From NCBI RefSeq assembly GCF_003347605.1, contig NZ_QDFZ01000007.1, positions 1 through 64,000 of the forward strand: 64,000 bases of DNA, in the 5' to 3' direction. This DNA comes from Chryseobacterium sp. KLBC 52 (lineage in GTDB: Bacteria; Bacteroidota; Bacteroidia; Flavobacteriales; Weeksellaceae). The notes beneath the pieces were generated by a model. That model did not search any database, was not told the DNA's origin, and saw nothing but the letters and a program-made list of their open reading frames with translations. How positions within the stretch are numbered: the stretch's first letter is position 1; the number at the start of each line of letters is the position of its first letter. This document shows positions 1 through 8,665 of the stretch, one piece after another. The position numbers and the translations under genes were made by a program.

Positions 1-914
1 ATCAGAGTAGGAATTTTCCTATTCTGATTTTGTTTTTTGTATGTTTTTAATTTCACGTTATTTTTCATATGCACTTGGCTAGGGATGTTATAATTTAGGG
101 AAAAATGAGGTCTTAAATTATTATAATAATAAATTGATTGATCAAGCTGCTGTGAGAGATTCTTAAAGTTTTCAAAAGTATCAATCAATCCAAACTCATA
201 TTTCAGAATGCCGTTTACCCTCTCTGCTACAGCATTCTCATAAGGATCCGAGTTCTCGGTCATACTGATAAGAATATCACTTTTCCTTAACGTTTCAGTA
301 TATTCTTTACTACAATACTGCAATCCTCTGTCTGAATGATGAATTAAAGAATGTTTATACACCCTGTTCTTTATGGCTTGTTTTAATGCTTTCAATGTGG
401 AGGCAGTCTGTAAATTATCACTTAGTTCATATCCTACAATTTTCTTTGAATAGGCATCGGTAATCAAATGAAGATAATAATTTTTCTCTTTAGTCTTCAG
501 ATAGGTAATATCTGCAACCCAAACTTTTTCTGAACATTTCAACTCCTTTTCTTTAATAATATTCGGGTATTTCTTCATCCAATGTCTGGAATTGGTTGTT
601 TTAAAATAACTGTGTCTTCTGGGAATTAAAAGATAATTCGATCTTAAAAGTTGAAATAGCCGATCTCTTCCTATACGAAGATCCTCTTTTGAAAAATCAT
701 TTTTAAGTAATACATAAAGTTTTCGAGTCCCTATTTTAGGCATCTTCTTACGAATTGATAATACCAGTTCTATAATCCTTTTTTGATTATTGATAGAATC
801 AGGCTGTTTCTTCCTTTTATAATAAGCTTGTTTACTGTATCCAAACAATCGGCAGATATCTTCCAGTGAAAGATTTGTATACGGCCTTATTTCCTGGATT
901 GATTGGAACCAGAC
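1..914 (-). CDS. IS3-family transposase OrfB (DDE integrase), C-terminus cut off by window
   Basis: Reading the minus strand from the slippery site gives VWFQSIQEIRPYTNLSLED, then an HTH-like region and an rve integrase core. The catalytic triad can be seen: first Asp in WVADITYL, second Asp in HHSDRGLQY, and the Glu in ENAVAERVNGILK. There is no good independent start codon; it is most likely made only as an OrfAB fusion by -1 frameshifting at 914-920. The frame is open to base 1, so the last residues are missing. No internal stop was seen, so the copy may be active. It catalyses strand transfer of the element. Confidence 0.85.
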
Positions 915-1249
915 TTTTTTACAATTTCAATCTTCAACTCACGCTCTGCGATTTCTATAAATCTCTTAAACACTTTGAGCTCTTCTTCCTTTTTGGATAA
1001 AGCAGCTTCAAGCTCTTTAATCTTTTGTTTCTGTGGATCTTTCATAGGTCTGCCTTTACTTAATTGTTTTTCATAAGTAAAGTTACCATATTTTATTAAC
1101 CAACTTGAAATGCATGAATTACCCCGAATATTGTATCGAGTTTGCAATTGGGATTTTGTATATAATCCCCGTTCATATTCAGAGACAACTTGTCGTTTGA
1201 ATGCCTCACTGTATTCTTGGACAGGGGACGATGTTTTTTTTAGATTCAT
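887..1249 (-). CDS. IS3-family transposase OrfA (HTH protein)
   Basis: The protein has 120 residues. Its N-terminal half is a helix-turn-helix of the IS3 OrfA type (EAFKRQVVSEYERG, then YTKSQLQTRYNI), which binds the element's inverted repeats. The C-terminal half (about 70-110) is a heptad-like coiled coil rich in Glu, Lys and Leu, as used for OrfA dimerisation. Its 3' end overlaps the orfB frame. The last codons contain the A-AAA-AAG heptamer, where ribosomes can slip back one base to make the OrfAB transposase; without slippage translation stops 27 bases on. Confidence 0.88.
   Translation of the reverse strand: MNLKKTSSPVQEYSEAFKRQVVSEYERGLYTKSQLQTRYNIRGNSCISSWLIKYGNFTYEKQLSKGRPMKDPQKQKIKELEAALSKKEEELKVFKRFIEIAERELKIEIVKKSGSNQSRK
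914..920 (-). promoter_or_regulatory. Programmed -1 ribosomal frameshift site (A AAA AAG)
   Basis: On the minus strand orfA reads GTA AAA AAG with the heptamer A-AAA-AAG in the zero frame. The orfB frame is exactly one base back and is open from this point. A_AAA_AAG is the classic IS3/IS150/IS911 slippery sequence. No stimulatory pseudoknot was modelled. Confidence 0.75.
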
Positions 1250-1308
1250 AAGGGTGACTAATTTTATGGTTTTTTAGTCAACCTTTTTCAGGACGAGACA
1301 AATAAACA

Positions 1309-1338
1309 AAAAACCTCACAAGTTGTGAGGTTTTTTTA
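1309..1338. terminator. Bidirectional rho-independent terminator
   Basis: The stem AAACCTCACA / TGTGAGGTTT (1311-1320 and 1324-1333) has a 3-base loop, is followed by a T run on the plus strand and preceded by an A run, so it can work both ways. It sits just outside the inferred IS end and may have ended a gene whose body lies beyond the insertion. Confidence 0.7.
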
Positions 1339-1567
1339 TTTATAGCCTTCTGTTTTCAAATGGAAAACAAAGCGAAAGAGACATCCAGGTTTCAAAAAGA
1401 CATATATTATCCAATTGTTAAAATTAAACACCCGTTCAACAACTGTTCTTAAACATTATCATCATCTATTGAAAACTGAATATTAATTAACAAATTATAT
1501 TGACTCAAATGCAATGATAATCAGAAAATTATTAGTAACTTTAATGGGAACTTAAAACCAATTAACT

Positions 1568-1933
1568 ATGTCACATATATTAGCTGGAGTATTTGGTCAT
1601 CACAGCGACTACAAAAAACTGGAAAGTGATCTGGAAAATTCAGGATTTGAAAACTCAGATTACATTGTATACCTTACTGATGGTTCCGGTAATTCTCAAT
1701 ATTTGGCAAGTGTTACCGTTAATGATCTTAATCAGATTGACCTTGCACGGAATGCATTTGTTCAGAATGCAGCATTGAAATCCTATTTATTTGAAAATAT
1801 GAAGATCAATGAAACCAATTACGATACCATCAAAAGGTATATTGATGCAAGAAACAGAGCTGAAATCCACAGCAGCCCTGATATTAAAATCAAAACGTCA
1901 AGTGACGGTATGAATTCTGAAGTAAAATTCTAA
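1568..1933 (+). CDS. Small general-stress-type protein of unknown function
   Basis: This is a 121-residue soluble protein without signal peptide or membrane segment. Its N-terminus (AGVFGHHSDYKKLESDLENSGF) recalls the YflT-type 'heat induced stress protein' fold, where a GxF start and a short alpha/beta repeat recur, but the match is loose. The C-terminus is polar and probably disordered. It stands alone: an IS lies upstream and a terminator follows at 1958-1985. The ATG follows an A-rich leader. Function is not established; a role in stress response is only suggested by the fold resemblance. Confidence 0.7.
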   Translation: MSHILAGVFGHHSDYKKLESDLENSGFENSDYIVYLTDGSGNSQYLASVTVNDLNQIDLARNAFVQNAALKSYLFENMKINETNYDTIKRYIDARNRAEIHSSPDIKIKTSSDGMNSEVKF

Positions 1934-1957
1934 TCGATATAAAATCTAATAGCCGAA

Positions 1958-1985
1958 GATCCGTAGTGTATACTGCGGATCTTTT
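1958..1985 (+). terminator. Rho-independent terminator
   Basis: A 10-bp stem (GATCCGTAGT / ACTGCGGATC, one G-T pair) with a 4-base loop is followed by TTTTA. It separates the small stress-type gene from the (p)ppGpp gene. Confidence 0.7.
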
Positions 1986-1988
1986 ATG

Positions 1989-2019
1989 TTTGAAAAAACT
2001 AAAAAATTTCGTATTTTCG
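1989..2019 (+). promoter_or_regulatory. Bacteroidetes-type promoter for the (p)ppGpp synthetase/hydrolase gene
   Basis: TTTG at 1989-1992, a 19-base spacer, then TATTTTCG at 2012-2019 match the Bacteroidetes sigma-A consensus TTTG-N19-TAnnTTTG in 11 of 12 positions. The start site would fall near 2026, giving a leader of about 17 bases before the ATG. Confidence 0.6.
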
Positions 2020-2042
2020 TCTAATTATAGGCATGTGCACAA

Positions 2043-4253
2043 ATGAGCTACGATTTAGAACAAGAGAATAAAGAGATCCTTGCCAGATACAAGGACCTGA
2101 TTTCTAACACATACAGAACATTGGATGAGGAAAACAACAAACTCATCCGAAAGGCATTCGATATTGCGCTGGATGCCCACAAGGATCAAAGGAGAAAATC
2201 CGGAGAACCTTACATCTACCACCCTATTGCTGTTGCTAAGATTGTAGCAACAGAGATTGGTCTGGGTGCTACTTCTATTGCCTGTGCGCTTTTGCATGAT
2301 GTGATTGAAGATTCCGATTATACCTACGAAGATCTGAAGAAAATCTTTGGTGAGAAGATTGCCAATATCGTGAATGGATTGACCAAAATTTCCATCATGA
2401 ACCATCAGAATATCTCGGTACAGTCTGAAAACTACAGAAAACTGTTATTGACATTATCCGAGGATTTCAGGGTTATTCTGATCAAAATTGCTGACCGTCT
2501 CCATAATATGAGGACTCTGGAAAGCATGGCTCCGGACAAGCAGAAAAAAATTGCTTCCGAAACGGTTTATATCTACGCTCCAATGGCTCACCGTCTTGGA
2601 TTGTATAATATTAAATCCGAACTTGAAGATCTTTCCTTAAAATACAATAGTCCTGAAGTCTATAACGAGATTACGGAGAAGTTGGAATTGGCCAAAGAAA
2701 GCCGTGAAAGGTATATCGAAGAGTTTAAAAAAGAAGTATCTGAAAGACTTCACGAAGAAGGCTTAAACTTTAAGATCAAAGGCCGTGCAAAAGCGATCTC
2801 TTCCATTTACAGAAAGATGCTGAAGCAGGGAGTTTCCTTTGAAGAAGTTTTTGATAATTACGCCATCAGAATTATTTATAAATCAGATGCGAAAAATGAA
2901 AAATTTCTGGCGTGGAAGATCTACTCTATCGTTACGGACGTATACCACAGTAATCCTTCGAGAATGCGTGACTGGATTACACAGCCCCGTTCTACAGGAT
3001 ATGAAAGTTTGCATTTAACCGTTTTAGGGCCGGACAGAAAATGGATTGAAGTACAGATCCGTTCGGAAAGAATGGATGAAATTGCAGAAAAAGGAGTTGC
3101 TGCTCACTATAAATACAAAGAAGGGTACAAACAGAGTTCTGATGACAGAAACTTTGAAAAATGGGTAACTGAAATCCGTGAAGTACTGGAACAGCAGCAG
3201 AACCTTTCTACTTCGGAACTTTTGGATAATATTAAACTTAATTTATATTCCAAAGAAGTATTTGTCTTTACTCCAAAAGGAGAAATTAAAATCCTTCCAA
3301 CAAATGCTACTGCACTTGATTTTGCCTTCTCTGTACACTCCGATCTGGGAATGAAATGTTTAGGTGCCAAAATCAACGGAAAACTGGTTCCTATTTCCTA
3401 TATACTTCAAAACGGAGATCAGGTAGACATTCTTTCGTCACAGAATCAGAAGCCAAAATCTGACTGGCTGGAATTTGTAGTAACTTCGAAAGCCAAATCC
3501 AAGATTAAAAGTTATCTGAACTCTCAGAAAAACCAATTGGTAGAAGAAGGAAAAGAAATTCTGCAGAGAAAACTTCGTCATGCGAAAATCAATTTTAATG
3601 ATGAAGAAATCAATAAGCTTCAGAAGTTCTTTAATTTAAAATCATCTCAGGAGCTCTTCCTTAAATTCCAAAGTAACGAACTGGATGTAAGCAGCCTTAG
3701 AAAATATATAGAAAGTAAAAATGTATTCAATAACTTACTTTCAAGATTCAGAAAATCACCCAATAAAAGCCAGCATTTCGAGGATCCGAAAGAGGAAAAC
3801 CTTGACATGATTGTCTTTGGGAAGGACGAAGAGAAGCTTAATTACACGTATGCAAAATGCTGTACCGTGATTCCGGGAGACAAAATTTTCGGATTCATCA
3901 CCATTTCAGACGGAATCAAGGTGCATAGTGACAACTGCCCGAATGCCATCAATCTGAGAGCTCAGTATGATTACCGTGTTATTCCGGCCAAGTGGGTAAA
4001 TGCGGAAAGCTTCAAAAACAGAGTAAAAATTGAAATTGAAGGACTAGACAGAATGGGGATGATTAATGATATCACCACTGTCATCAGTGGCAGTATGGGA
4101 ATGGATATGAAAAGTATGTCTATTGAATCCAACAATGGTGTTTTCACAGGAAATATCAACCTCGAAGTCAAAAATAAAGGTCAGTTGGAAGAGACCTTTA
4201 AAAAACTTAAAAATATTAATGGTGTTTCCAGAGTGAGACGGGTACAATCGTAA
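2043..4253 (+). CDS. Bifunctional (p)ppGpp synthetase/hydrolase (RelA/SpoT, Rsh)
   Basis: This 736-residue enzyme makes and degrades the stringent-response alarmone. The hydrolase HD domain (about 35-190) has the HDxxED metal motif intact (H85-D86, E89-D90). The synthetase domain (about 240-350) carries RAKAISSIYRK and the STGYESLH signature. A TGS domain spans about 404-465, a Cys-Cys conserved region surrounds C606-C607, and an ACT domain ends the protein (about 663-736). Both catalytic halves look functional, so it is probably the main Rsh enzyme of this Bacteroidete. It has its own promoter and is followed 2 bases later by nhaA, so the two are likely cotranscribed. Confidence 0.95.
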   Translation: MSYDLEQENKEILARYKDLISNTYRTLDEENNKLIRKAFDIALDAHKDQRRKSGEPYIYHPIAVAKIVATEIGLGATSIACALLHDVIEDSDYTYEDLKKIFGEKIANIVNGLTKISIMNHQNISVQSENYRKLLLTLSEDFRVILIKIADRLHNMRTLESMAPDKQKKIASETVYIYAPMAHRLGLYNIKSELEDLSLKYNSPEVYNEITEKLELAKESRERYIEEFKKEVSERLHEEGLNFKIKGRAKAISSIYRKMLKQGVSFEEVFDNYAIRIIYKSDAKNEKFLAWKIYSIVTDVYHSNPSRMRDWITQPRSTGYESLHLTVLGPDRKWIEVQIRSERMDEIAEKGVAAHYKYKEGYKQSSDDRNFEKWVTEIREVLEQQQNLSTSELLDNIKLNLYSKEVFVFTPKGEIKILPTNATALDFAFSVHSDLGMKCLGAKINGKLVPISYILQNGDQVDILSSQNQKPKSDWLEFVVTSKAKSKIKSYLNSQKNQLVEEGKEILQRKLRHAKINFNDEEINKLQKFFNLKSSQELFLKFQSNELDVSSLRKYIESKNVFNNLLSRFRKSPNKSQHFEDPKEENLDMIVFGKDEEKLNYTYAKCCTVIPGDKIFGFITISDGIKVHSDNCPNAINLRAQYDYRVIPAKWVNAESFKNRVKIEIEGLDRMGMINDITTVISGSMGMDMKSMSIESNNGVFTGNINLEVKNKGQLEETFKKLKNINGVSRVRRVQS

Positions 4254-4255
4254 AC

Positions 4256-5434
4256 ATGAATTTATCTCTTTATTTTAAAAAATTTTTCAACAACAGTCAG
4301 TCCTCAGGAATTATTCTTATTTTCTGTGTGCTTATTTCATTGCTAATTGCCAATTCGTCTGCTGCAGAGAATTTTCAGCATTTTTTAGACAAAGAGGTGG
4401 GAACGCATCTTTTTGGTTTGGAATATCCTGTCAGCATCTGGATCAATGATGGATTAATGGCGGTTTTCTTCCTTCTGGTAGGTCTTGAAATAAAACGTGA
4501 ACTTGTAGAAGGTGAGCTTTCATCCTTTAAAAATGCCTCCCTTCCTATTTTTGCTGCGGTAGGCGGAATGCTTGTCCCAGCTGTAATCTACAGCATTTTC
4601 AATACAGGAACGGAATACAGCAATGGCTGGGGAATTCCGATGGCAACTGATATTGCATTTTCCCTGGCAATCATTTCGATGTTAGGTAAAAAGATTCCTA
4701 ATTCCATTAAGATATTTTTAGCGGCATTAGCCATTGTAGATGACCTGGGAGCGATCCTCGTGATTGCGATTTTCTATACAGAGCAAATTCACTGGAGCTA
4801 TCTGCTCTTATCTTTTGGGGTAACAGCTTTACTTTTTATTTTAAACTTTTTAAAAGTAACCAAAACAATATTTTATATCATTCCGGGACTGTTTTTATGG
4901 TATTTCCTTCATCATTCCGGAATTCATGCGACGATAGCAGGTGTTTTACTGGCATTTTCCATTCCTACCAATGCTTCGAATGTAGAAATTTCACCCCTGG
5001 AAAAACTGGAGCATCAGCTTCATATTCCGGTAAGTTTTCTGATCATGCCAATATTTGCTTTAACGAATACCAATATTACGTTTTCCAGTGAAATGGTTGC
5101 CGGAGTAACTAGTACATTAGGATTGGGAATTATCTGTGGATTGGTATTGGGTAAGCTGATCGGGATCAATTTATTCTCGTTGATTGCCATTAAATTAAAA
5201 CTGAGTTCCCTTCCTCAAAACAGCAACTGGCTACAGATGATTGGTGTAGGATTGTTAGCCGGAATCGGGTTTACCATGTCCATTTTTATTGCATTGCTTT
5301 CCTTTAAAGGAGAAATTCCGATTCAGGATGAAGCGAAGTTTGCCATCCTGATTGCGTCGTTTATCGCTGCTATTGCCGGATTTACCATATTGAGCATAAG
5401 TTCAAAAGAAAACCCTGAACTGGAAGAAAATTAG
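4256..5434 (+). CDS. nhaA: Na+/H+ antiporter NhaA
   Basis: This 392-residue polytopic inner-membrane protein exports Na+ in exchange for H+. The NhaA family signature is complete: PMATDIAFSLA with the conserved Asp at 132, and the paired transport aspartates D162-D163 in AIVDDLGAILVIA. About 11-12 hydrophobic segments are visible. It starts 2 bases after the stop of the (p)ppGpp gene, and its TAG stop overlaps the stop codon of the convergent YihY gene by 4 bases. Length is normal for the family. Confidence 0.95.
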   Translation: MNLSLYFKKFFNNSQSSGIILIFCVLISLLIANSSAAENFQHFLDKEVGTHLFGLEYPVSIWINDGLMAVFFLLVGLEIKRELVEGELSSFKNASLPIFAAVGGMLVPAVIYSIFNTGTEYSNGWGIPMATDIAFSLAIISMLGKKIPNSIKIFLAALAIVDDLGAILVIAIFYTEQIHWSYLLLSFGVTALLFILNFLKVTKTIFYIIPGLFLWYFLHHSGIHATIAGVLLAFSIPTNASNVEISPLEKLEHQLHIPVSFLIMPIFALTNTNITFSSEMVAGVTSTLGLGIICGLVLGKLIGINLFSLIAIKLKLSSLPQNSNWLQMIGVGLLAGIGFTMSIFIALLSFKGEIPIQDEAKFAILIASFIAAIAGFTILSISSKENPELEEN

Positions 5435-6444
5435 TCTTTCTTCCCGTTCTCCAATTTTCTCTTGTGTTCCTCATCATTATCAAAGTCCGGTTCAGTAATC
5501 TGGGCATGATATTCTAACGCTTCTTTCTGGATCTCATCAGACAGCAGCTTTTCAATTCTGAGTTTTCTGATCGCCATATTCAGCTCATTTCCAAATAAAA
5601 GAAGATATACATTGACATTCACCCAAACCATCAGTAGAATCATACTTCCAATAGAGCCGTACAGAACATTATATCGGGCGATATCCTTTACATAGATGGC
5701 AAAGATATACGTTGTCACCACAAACAGTACCGTGGTAAGAATAGCTCCCGGAACCGCTTGCCTGAATCTTGTGATTTTTACAGTTCCCAACCAGTAAAAT
5801 AAGGTAAGAAGGATAAAATAGAAAAGCGGGAAAGAAACAAACCCGATAATTTTAGACAGGTTATCTACAAGCCACGTTACATCATAAGCAGGCGTAAAAA
5901 GCTTCATTACAACCTCGGCATAATACACTCCAAACAGTGTTAAAAAAACGATGGTAATAAAGCCTATCGTGATAAAAAATGAAAGAATAAACTCTTTGAC
6001 ATCACTTAATTTTTCATCTGTATTTTCGTTAAAACCGTTAATCAGGGAAAATGTACCATTGGTAGCAAAAATAAGAGCCAGAAGAATGGTCAGGTTACTG
6101 ATTCCTTTCATGTTCGGAATGATATTGCTTACGATGTATCCTTTCACATCTCCTTCCATGTTGGAAGGGAAAACATTATGCATCAGCACATCAAAAATAT
6201 AAAACTGAAGCTCATCATACAGCGGCATATGAGGCAGTACAGAAAGCAAAAACAGAATAAACGGAAAGAGGCTTATGGTAAAGCTCCAGGAAATTGCAGC
6301 CGCTTTTCTTCCAATTTTTCCTTTAAATATCCCGGAGATATAGATCTGAAACATCTGCCAAAGCGATATTCCCAAAACAGGAATATGAATGCTGTCAAAA
6401 AACTCTTGAATCTTTAAAATAAATTTAGGAAGCTTTACACTCAT
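5431..6444 (-). CDS. YihY/virulence factor BrkB family membrane protein
   Basis: The protein has 337 residues with about six membrane helices and the family hallmarks: KIGRKAAAISWSFTISLFPF near the first helix, a GVYYAEV loop and the late YGSIGSMILLMVWVNVNVYLLLFGNELN block. The C-terminal tail (about 300-337) is charged and cytoplasmic. The family was once thought to include RNase BN, which is now considered wrong; its real role is unclear. It faces nhaA tail to tail, with the two stop codons interlocked (TTAG), and no terminator hairpin was seen between them. Confidence 0.9.
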   Translation of the reverse strand: MSVKLPKFILKIQEFFDSIHIPVLGISLWQMFQIYISGIFKGKIGRKAAAISWSFTISLFPFILFLLSVLPHMPLYDELQFYIFDVLMHNVFPSNMEGDVKGYIVSNIIPNMKGISNLTILLALIFATNGTFSLINGFNENTDEKLSDVKEFILSFFITIGFITIVFLTLFGVYYAEVVMKLFTPAYDVTWLVDNLSKIIGFVSFPLFYFILLTLFYWLGTVKITRFRQAVPGAILTTVLFVVTTYIFAIYVKDIARYNVLYGSIGSMILLMVWVNVNVYLLLFGNELNMAIRKLRIEKLLSDEIQKEALEYHAQITEPDFDNDEEHKRKLENGKKD

Positions 6445-6500
6445 CGATCTGTTTATCTTTATACAAAGGTAGGGGAATTAAATTAAATGGGGAAAAGATA

Positions 6501-6680
6501 GGTGGCAGATGTTAGGTAGCAGGTGGCAGGTTTTAGGGATTAGTGGTTTGAGAGTTTGAGAGTGGGAAGGCTTTAGAGTTTAAGGTAACCCGCAACTGAT
6601 ATAACTTGCAACTCGAATCCCGGAGCCCGAAACAAATAACCTTGAATCCCGAAACTGCAACCAAAAACCAGCAACAAATT
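6501..6680. repeat. Bipartite G-rich/C-rich interspersed word repeat
   Basis: The left half (6501-6586) is G-rich with words such as GGTGGCAG, GTTTGAGAG and TTTAGAG; the right half (6587-6680) is C-rich with CCCGCAACT, CTCGAATCCCG and GCAACC. The composition switches strand at about 6587. The same design recurs at 9651-9945, 42345-42470 and 46150-46275. It fills the gap between the start of the YihY gene and rlmH. No ORF is convincing here. Confidence 0.55.
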
Positions 6681-6693
6681 AGCCGCGAAACCC

Positions 6694-6701
6694 TATCTTT
6701 G
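6694..6701 (+). promoter_or_regulatory. Putative -7 box for rlmH
   Basis: TATCTTTG matches TAnnTTTG fully and lies 20 bases before the rlmH ATG. No good TTTG box is seen 19-21 bases upstream. Confidence 0.4.
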
Positions 6702-6721
6702 CACTCTGAAACTACTTTACA

Positions 6722-7195
6722 ATGCGAATCAGTTTACTTTGTATCGGTAAAACAGATGATAAGGAAATTACCTCTTTAATCAATTATTATCTCAACCGTC
6801 TCCCCAAACACTGGAATTTTGAAATCACAGAAATTCCGGATGTAAAAAATGCCAGAAACCTATCCCCTGACCTTCTTAAAAAGGAAGAAGCCAGATTATT
6901 TTTAAACCATATTGATAAAAACGATCTGGTAGTGATTCTTGATGAAAAGGGAAAACAGTTTACCAGCCGTGAGTTTTCTCAGAAAATTGATACCTGGATG
7001 AATTCTTCCGTAAAGAAAGTACATATTCTGATTGGAGGCGCTTATGGCTTTTCTGAAGACATCTACAGCAGAGCCAATGAAAAAATGTCTTTATCCAAAA
7101 TGACTTTTACCCACCAGATGATCCGCCTGTTTATTGTGGAACAGCTCTACCGTGCTGACCAGATTCTGCAGGGAAAACCTTACCATAACGATTAA
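6722..7195 (+). CDS. rlmH: 23S rRNA (pseudouridine1915-N3)-methyltransferase RlmH
   Basis: The 157-residue length and whole pattern fit RlmH, a SPOUT-class methyltransferase that modifies pseudouridine 1915 in helix 69 of 23S rRNA using SAM. Family marks are LLCIGKTDDKEI at the start, LDEKGKQFTSREF in the middle, the SAM-knot glycine stretch FLIGGAYGF-like (residues about 101-108) and the C-terminal MTFTHQMIRLFIVEQLYRA...PYHND. It functions as a dimer in the cytoplasm. The gene stands alone between repeats, with a -7 box 20 bases upstream. Confidence 0.95.
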   Translation: MRISLLCIGKTDDKEITSLINYYLNRLPKHWNFEITEIPDVKNARNLSPDLLKKEEARLFLNHIDKNDLVVILDEKGKQFTSREFSQKIDTWMNSSVKKVHILIGGAYGFSEDIYSRANEKMSLSKMTFTHQMIRLFIVEQLYRADQILQGKPYHND

Positions 7196-7208
7196 AACAA
7201 AAGAGATG

Positions 7209-7321
7209 GTCTCAAAAGTCAAACAATTGGCTTTTGTCATTCTGAGGAAGGAAGAATCTCATGGATAACCAAAAGTATGAGATTCTTCATTACATTTCAT
7301 TCAGAATGACATTTTTGAGAC
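7209..7321. repeat. MITE/REP-like long palindrome between convergent genes
   Basis: Three nested perfect inverted blocks form one hairpin: 7209-7217 with 7313-7321 (GTCTCAAAA), 7235-7245 with 7301-7311 (TGTCATTCTGA), and 7251-7262 with 7277-7288 (GAAGAATCTCAT). The TCATTCTGA...GAAGAATCTCAT wording resembles a repeat commonly seen in Bacteroidetes intergenic DNA. It sits between the ends of rlmH and trmL and could serve as terminator for both. Confidence 0.75.
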
Positions 7322-7331
7322 AACCCCTTTC

Positions 7332-7784
7332 TTATTTCAAGCCTATCTGTCTCTTTGCCTCTCCTACCACAAAAGCAACGGAATTGGCAATATTAAAGCT
7401 TCTGATGAGTTTCGACATAGGAATGGTCAGATGATTTTCAAAACGGTCCAGAACCTCTTTACTCAGTCCCACACTCTCCTTTCCGAAAACCAGCCAGTCT
7501 CCATCCTGAAAGTCAGTTTCAAGATATGATTTTTCAGCATGTGAACTCATTAAAAAGACACGTGACACATCAGGAATTACTTTAATCCATTCTTCCACAT
7601 CTGCATATTCAGTAACATCGAGATGTACCCAATAATCCAATCCGGAGCGCTTCAGGTTTTTATCATTAATTACAAATCCAAACGGATGAATCAGGTGTAA
7701 TCTGCTTTCGGTTCCTACACACAATCTTCCGATATTTCCTGTATTATTGGGTATTTCGGGCTCTACAAGAACAATATTCAACAT
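7332..7784 (-). CDS. trmL: tRNA (cytidine/uridine-2'-O-)-methyltransferase TrmL
   Basis: The protein has 150 residues and the SPOUT fold typical of TrmL (YibK), which 2'-O-methylates the wobble base of tRNA-Leu isoacceptors. Visible marks are the N-terminal VLVEPEIPNNTGNIGR, the central LVFGKESVGL, and the SAM-binding trefoil-knot end SFNIANSVAFVVGEAKRQ. It is a single-domain enzyme of normal length. It converges on rlmH across the palindrome at 7209-7321. Confidence 0.93.
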   Translation of the reverse strand: MLNIVLVEPEIPNNTGNIGRLCVGTESRLHLIHPFGFVINDKNLKRSGLDYWVHLDVTEYADVEEWIKVIPDVSRVFLMSSHAEKSYLETDFQDGDWLVFGKESVGLSKEVLDRFENHLTIPMSKLIRSFNIANSVAFVVGEAKRQIGLK

Positions 7785-7852
7785 CTTTCTATCTCTTTAT
7801 TCTTTTTTGGTATGGATTTATTTAAATGATTTGGGGTAGAGTGTATTTTAAT

Positions 7853-8665
7853 TTATTTCTTTACACATTTAGCATAAGAATCAGTAAGGACTGCTTTTTC
7901 ATAGCCTAAAGCAACTGCTTTATCCAGATTTTCACAAGCTTCCTTAATTTTGGAAGTGTCCATCAGAATCATAGCTTTGCTCACATAAGACTGGGCAAAT
8001 TTCGGGTCTATGGAAATCGCTTTATTGGCATCTGTAAGAGCTTCTTTATATTTCTTCATTTTAAAATAGACGTCTGCTCTACCGTTATAGAGTAGTGATT
8101 CTGGTTTTTCGGCAATAAGTTTATTATAATCTTTTAAAGCTCCGTCCAGGTCACCATTATTTTTTTTCAGATTGGCCAATCCTGTCTTTGCAAAAATATT
8201 GTCAGGAGCAAAAGTCAGGATCTGATTGAGATCTTTGATGGCAAGATCCTTTTTTCCCTGACTGTCGTAAATTTTGGAACGGGTAAGATACAAATCAGCT
8301 GTTTCAGGATTTACTTTGAGTCCCTGATCTATATACTCCAATGCCTTCACTTTGTTTCCTTTCTGGCTGTAAAGCGATGAAAGATTTACGTACACAGAAA
8401 CCGACAAGGGATTTGCTTTCAAAGCAGAATCGTAGGATTTAAAAGCCTGAGTCGTTTTTCCAAGCCTTCTTTGGGCTGTCCCCAGATAATCGTAATATTC
8501 GGATTGAAATTTTTGAATCTGTTCTTTCTCTGCCAATTTTAAATACTGCTCTTCTGCACATTTATAATCAGCTTTCTGGAAGCATTCTTCAGCCAGTTTT
8601 TTATTCTGGGCATAGAAATGAAGGGCGAAAAAGAGGGAAATTACTGCTGGTAAAGTTTTTTTCAT
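7853..8665 (-). CDS. Exported TPR-repeat protein
   Basis: I choose the start at 8665, giving 270 residues with an N-terminal signal peptide (MKKTLPAVISLFFALHFYAQ). A longer reading frame to 8836 would run through the upstream gene and lacks sense. The mature part is an array of about six tetratricopeptide repeats (for example LGKTTQAFKSYDSALKANPL, then ALEYIDQGLKVNPET), which usually mediate protein contacts. The start ATG overlaps the TGA stop of the PAP2 gene (ATGA), a sign of translational coupling. It is probably periplasmic or envelope-associated; a partner is not known. Confidence 0.85.
   Translation of the reverse strand: MKKTLPAVISLFFALHFYAQNKKLAEECFQKADYKCAEEQYLKLAEKEQIQKFQSEYYDYLGTAQRRLGKTTQAFKSYDSALKANPLSVSVYVNLSSLYSQKGNKVKALEYIDQGLKVNPETADLYLTRSKIYDSQGKKDLAIKDLNQILTFAPDNIFAKTGLANLKKNNGDLDGALKDYNKLIAEKPESLLYNGRADVYFKMKKYKEALTDANKAISIDPKFAQSYVSKAMILMDTSKIKEACENLDKAVALGYEKAVLTDSYAKCVKK

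Larger units (their letters stand above)
1..1300 (-). mobile_element. IS3-family insertion sequence, left part beyond window
   Basis: The segment contains an IS3-type orfA/orfB pair read on the minus strand with a frameshift heptamer between them. The upstream end is placed near 1300, where the minus strand begins TGTCTCGTCCTGAAAAAGG, a TG-start end as expected for IS3-family termini. The other terminus lies left of base 1, so neither the inverted repeat nor a target duplication can be checked. The boundary at 1300 is inference; the coding content is clear. A factor-independent terminator begins within about 10 bases outside the inferred end. Confidence 0.8.
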
